This document shows, piece by piece, positions 63,390-64,000 of a stretch of DNA of 64,000 bases. A model generated the notes under the pieces. It was not told the origin of the DNA. It did no database searches and was given only the letters and a program-made list of their open reading frames with translations. Both the position numbers and the translations under genes were made by a program. Location of the stretch: contig CM019824.1 in assembly GCA_009763385.1 (NCBI GenBank), positions 109,386,660 through 109,450,659 of the forward strand. Reading direction: 5' to 3'. The stretch is from Coix lacryma-jobi var. lacryma-jobi. Lineage: Eukaryota > Streptophyta > Magnoliopsida > Poales > Poaceae. How positions within the stretch are numbered: the stretch's first letter is position 1; every line of letters starts with the position of its first letter.

Positions 63390-64000
63390 TGATGAGGGCA
63401 TGACACCTTCGGATACGACCGTTGATTATAAGGTGAGCTCGTTCCTACATTTACATAGTGATTTTTGGTATAATTCATTTGGTTCCACATGTAAATGTCA
63501 TTATTTGTGCTTGTAGATACAAACATATCTCAAAGTGTAAGTCTATCAAAGTTCGTCGACAGCCCGACAGTGCTTCAGTGGAAAGACCATAACTCATCAA
63601 TCCGGAATGCGATTGAGGTCAATGAGCACTTGATGGAAAGCTTATTTGATAAGCCTTCAAATAGATCTGGTCCCACCTCAGTATCACATCAAAAATGTCT
63701 TCAAATTATCATGACATTCTGCTACTATTTGTGCCGGGTGCTACGACGTCGACATGGGCTTGTCATGCAACCTTGGGACCCTGGCCCAATTGGGAGCACA
63801 CCCAAAATAAGTGGCACAAGGATGTTCAAGGATGTCCTCCTCCTTGGCCACCACCTTAGAAGGGCAGAAAAGTCGTCCAACCCAAGTTGCAGGCCCAATC
63901 CGTGTCAAGTTCGAGTCCATCTCGGAATCTAGGAGCAGCCAGCGGTAAAATGGACTCCGTTTTTGATGATCCACATATGGATGGAAATATAATTTGATAA
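63390..64000 (+). repeat. E4 3' LTR (runs off the window)
   Basis: Starts TGATGAGGGCATGACACC after AAGAAGGGGAGGA (63377-63389). Shares GGAAAGCTTAT with the E2 and E3 LTRs, otherwise well diverged. The gag frame continues into it to a stop at 63516, as in E2 and E3. Confidence 0.7.

Overview
The window is plant nuclear DNA made almost entirely of nested LTR retrotransposons. I see no convincing host gene, no rRNA or tRNA gene and no CRISPR. The element types are a Ty3 chromovirus with long LTRs of the Tekay kind, CRM-type elements whose LTRs begin TGATGAGG, Athila-type elements with a TGGCGCCGTTGCCGGGGA-like primer site, and a SIRE/Maximus-type Copia element with an env-like frame. This mix suggests a large grass genome, perhaps Andropogoneae (inference). 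One CRM-like element and two non-autonomous relatives lie within 34 kb, which would fit a pericentromeric or centromere-proximal locus.

Layout. 1-3573 is the end of a long plus-strand LTR. 3574-7235 and 22939-23793 are the leader and LTR of a related minus-strand element. Into that LTR the intact 15.7-kb chromovirus E1 (7236-22933, target duplication AGGAC) has inserted. 23794-35470 is Athila-type material: one LTR at 23937-25193, an ORF1/env-like frame at 26161-27477, and a second LTR at 28920-35247 that is split by the gag-only CRM-like element E3 (30431-34942, target duplication CTGGT). 35471 to about 37862 is a minus-strand LTR, then an inverted Athila fragment, then a plus-strand Athila 5' end (38777-41444). 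That is cut off by a minus-strand SIRE-like Copia remnant (41445-56269), whose 3' LTR is split by the intact CRM-like element E2 (42803-49999, target duplication AACAC). 56270-57918 is unassigned. 57919-60790 is a decayed minus-strand gag split by a solo LTR (58390-60423, target duplication GAACC). 60938-61955 is the 5' end of another element, and 61996-64000 is a decayed CRM-like gag with the start of its 3' LTR.

The most striking signal is in E1. Between its primer site and gag it has an intact 330-codon frame whose first 25 residues closely copy the histone H3 tail (MARTKLTARKATGG..., then PR and LATK). The same element ends its polyprotein with a chromodomain, the kind of module that in related proteins reads methylated H3 tails. 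A second signal is that three divergent LTRs of this group, on both strands, share what look like two protein-coding exons joined across a GC-AG intron with matching phase, plus a constant hairpin before the acceptor. Several other LTR families carry arrays of short dyads whose arms change together.

E1 and E2 have intact polyproteins, perfect target duplications and near-identical LTRs, so both look recent. E3 is older and cannot move alone; its close LTR and leader kinship to E2 suggests that E2-like elements supply its enzymes. All homology statements are from reading by eye; no alignment or database search was run.
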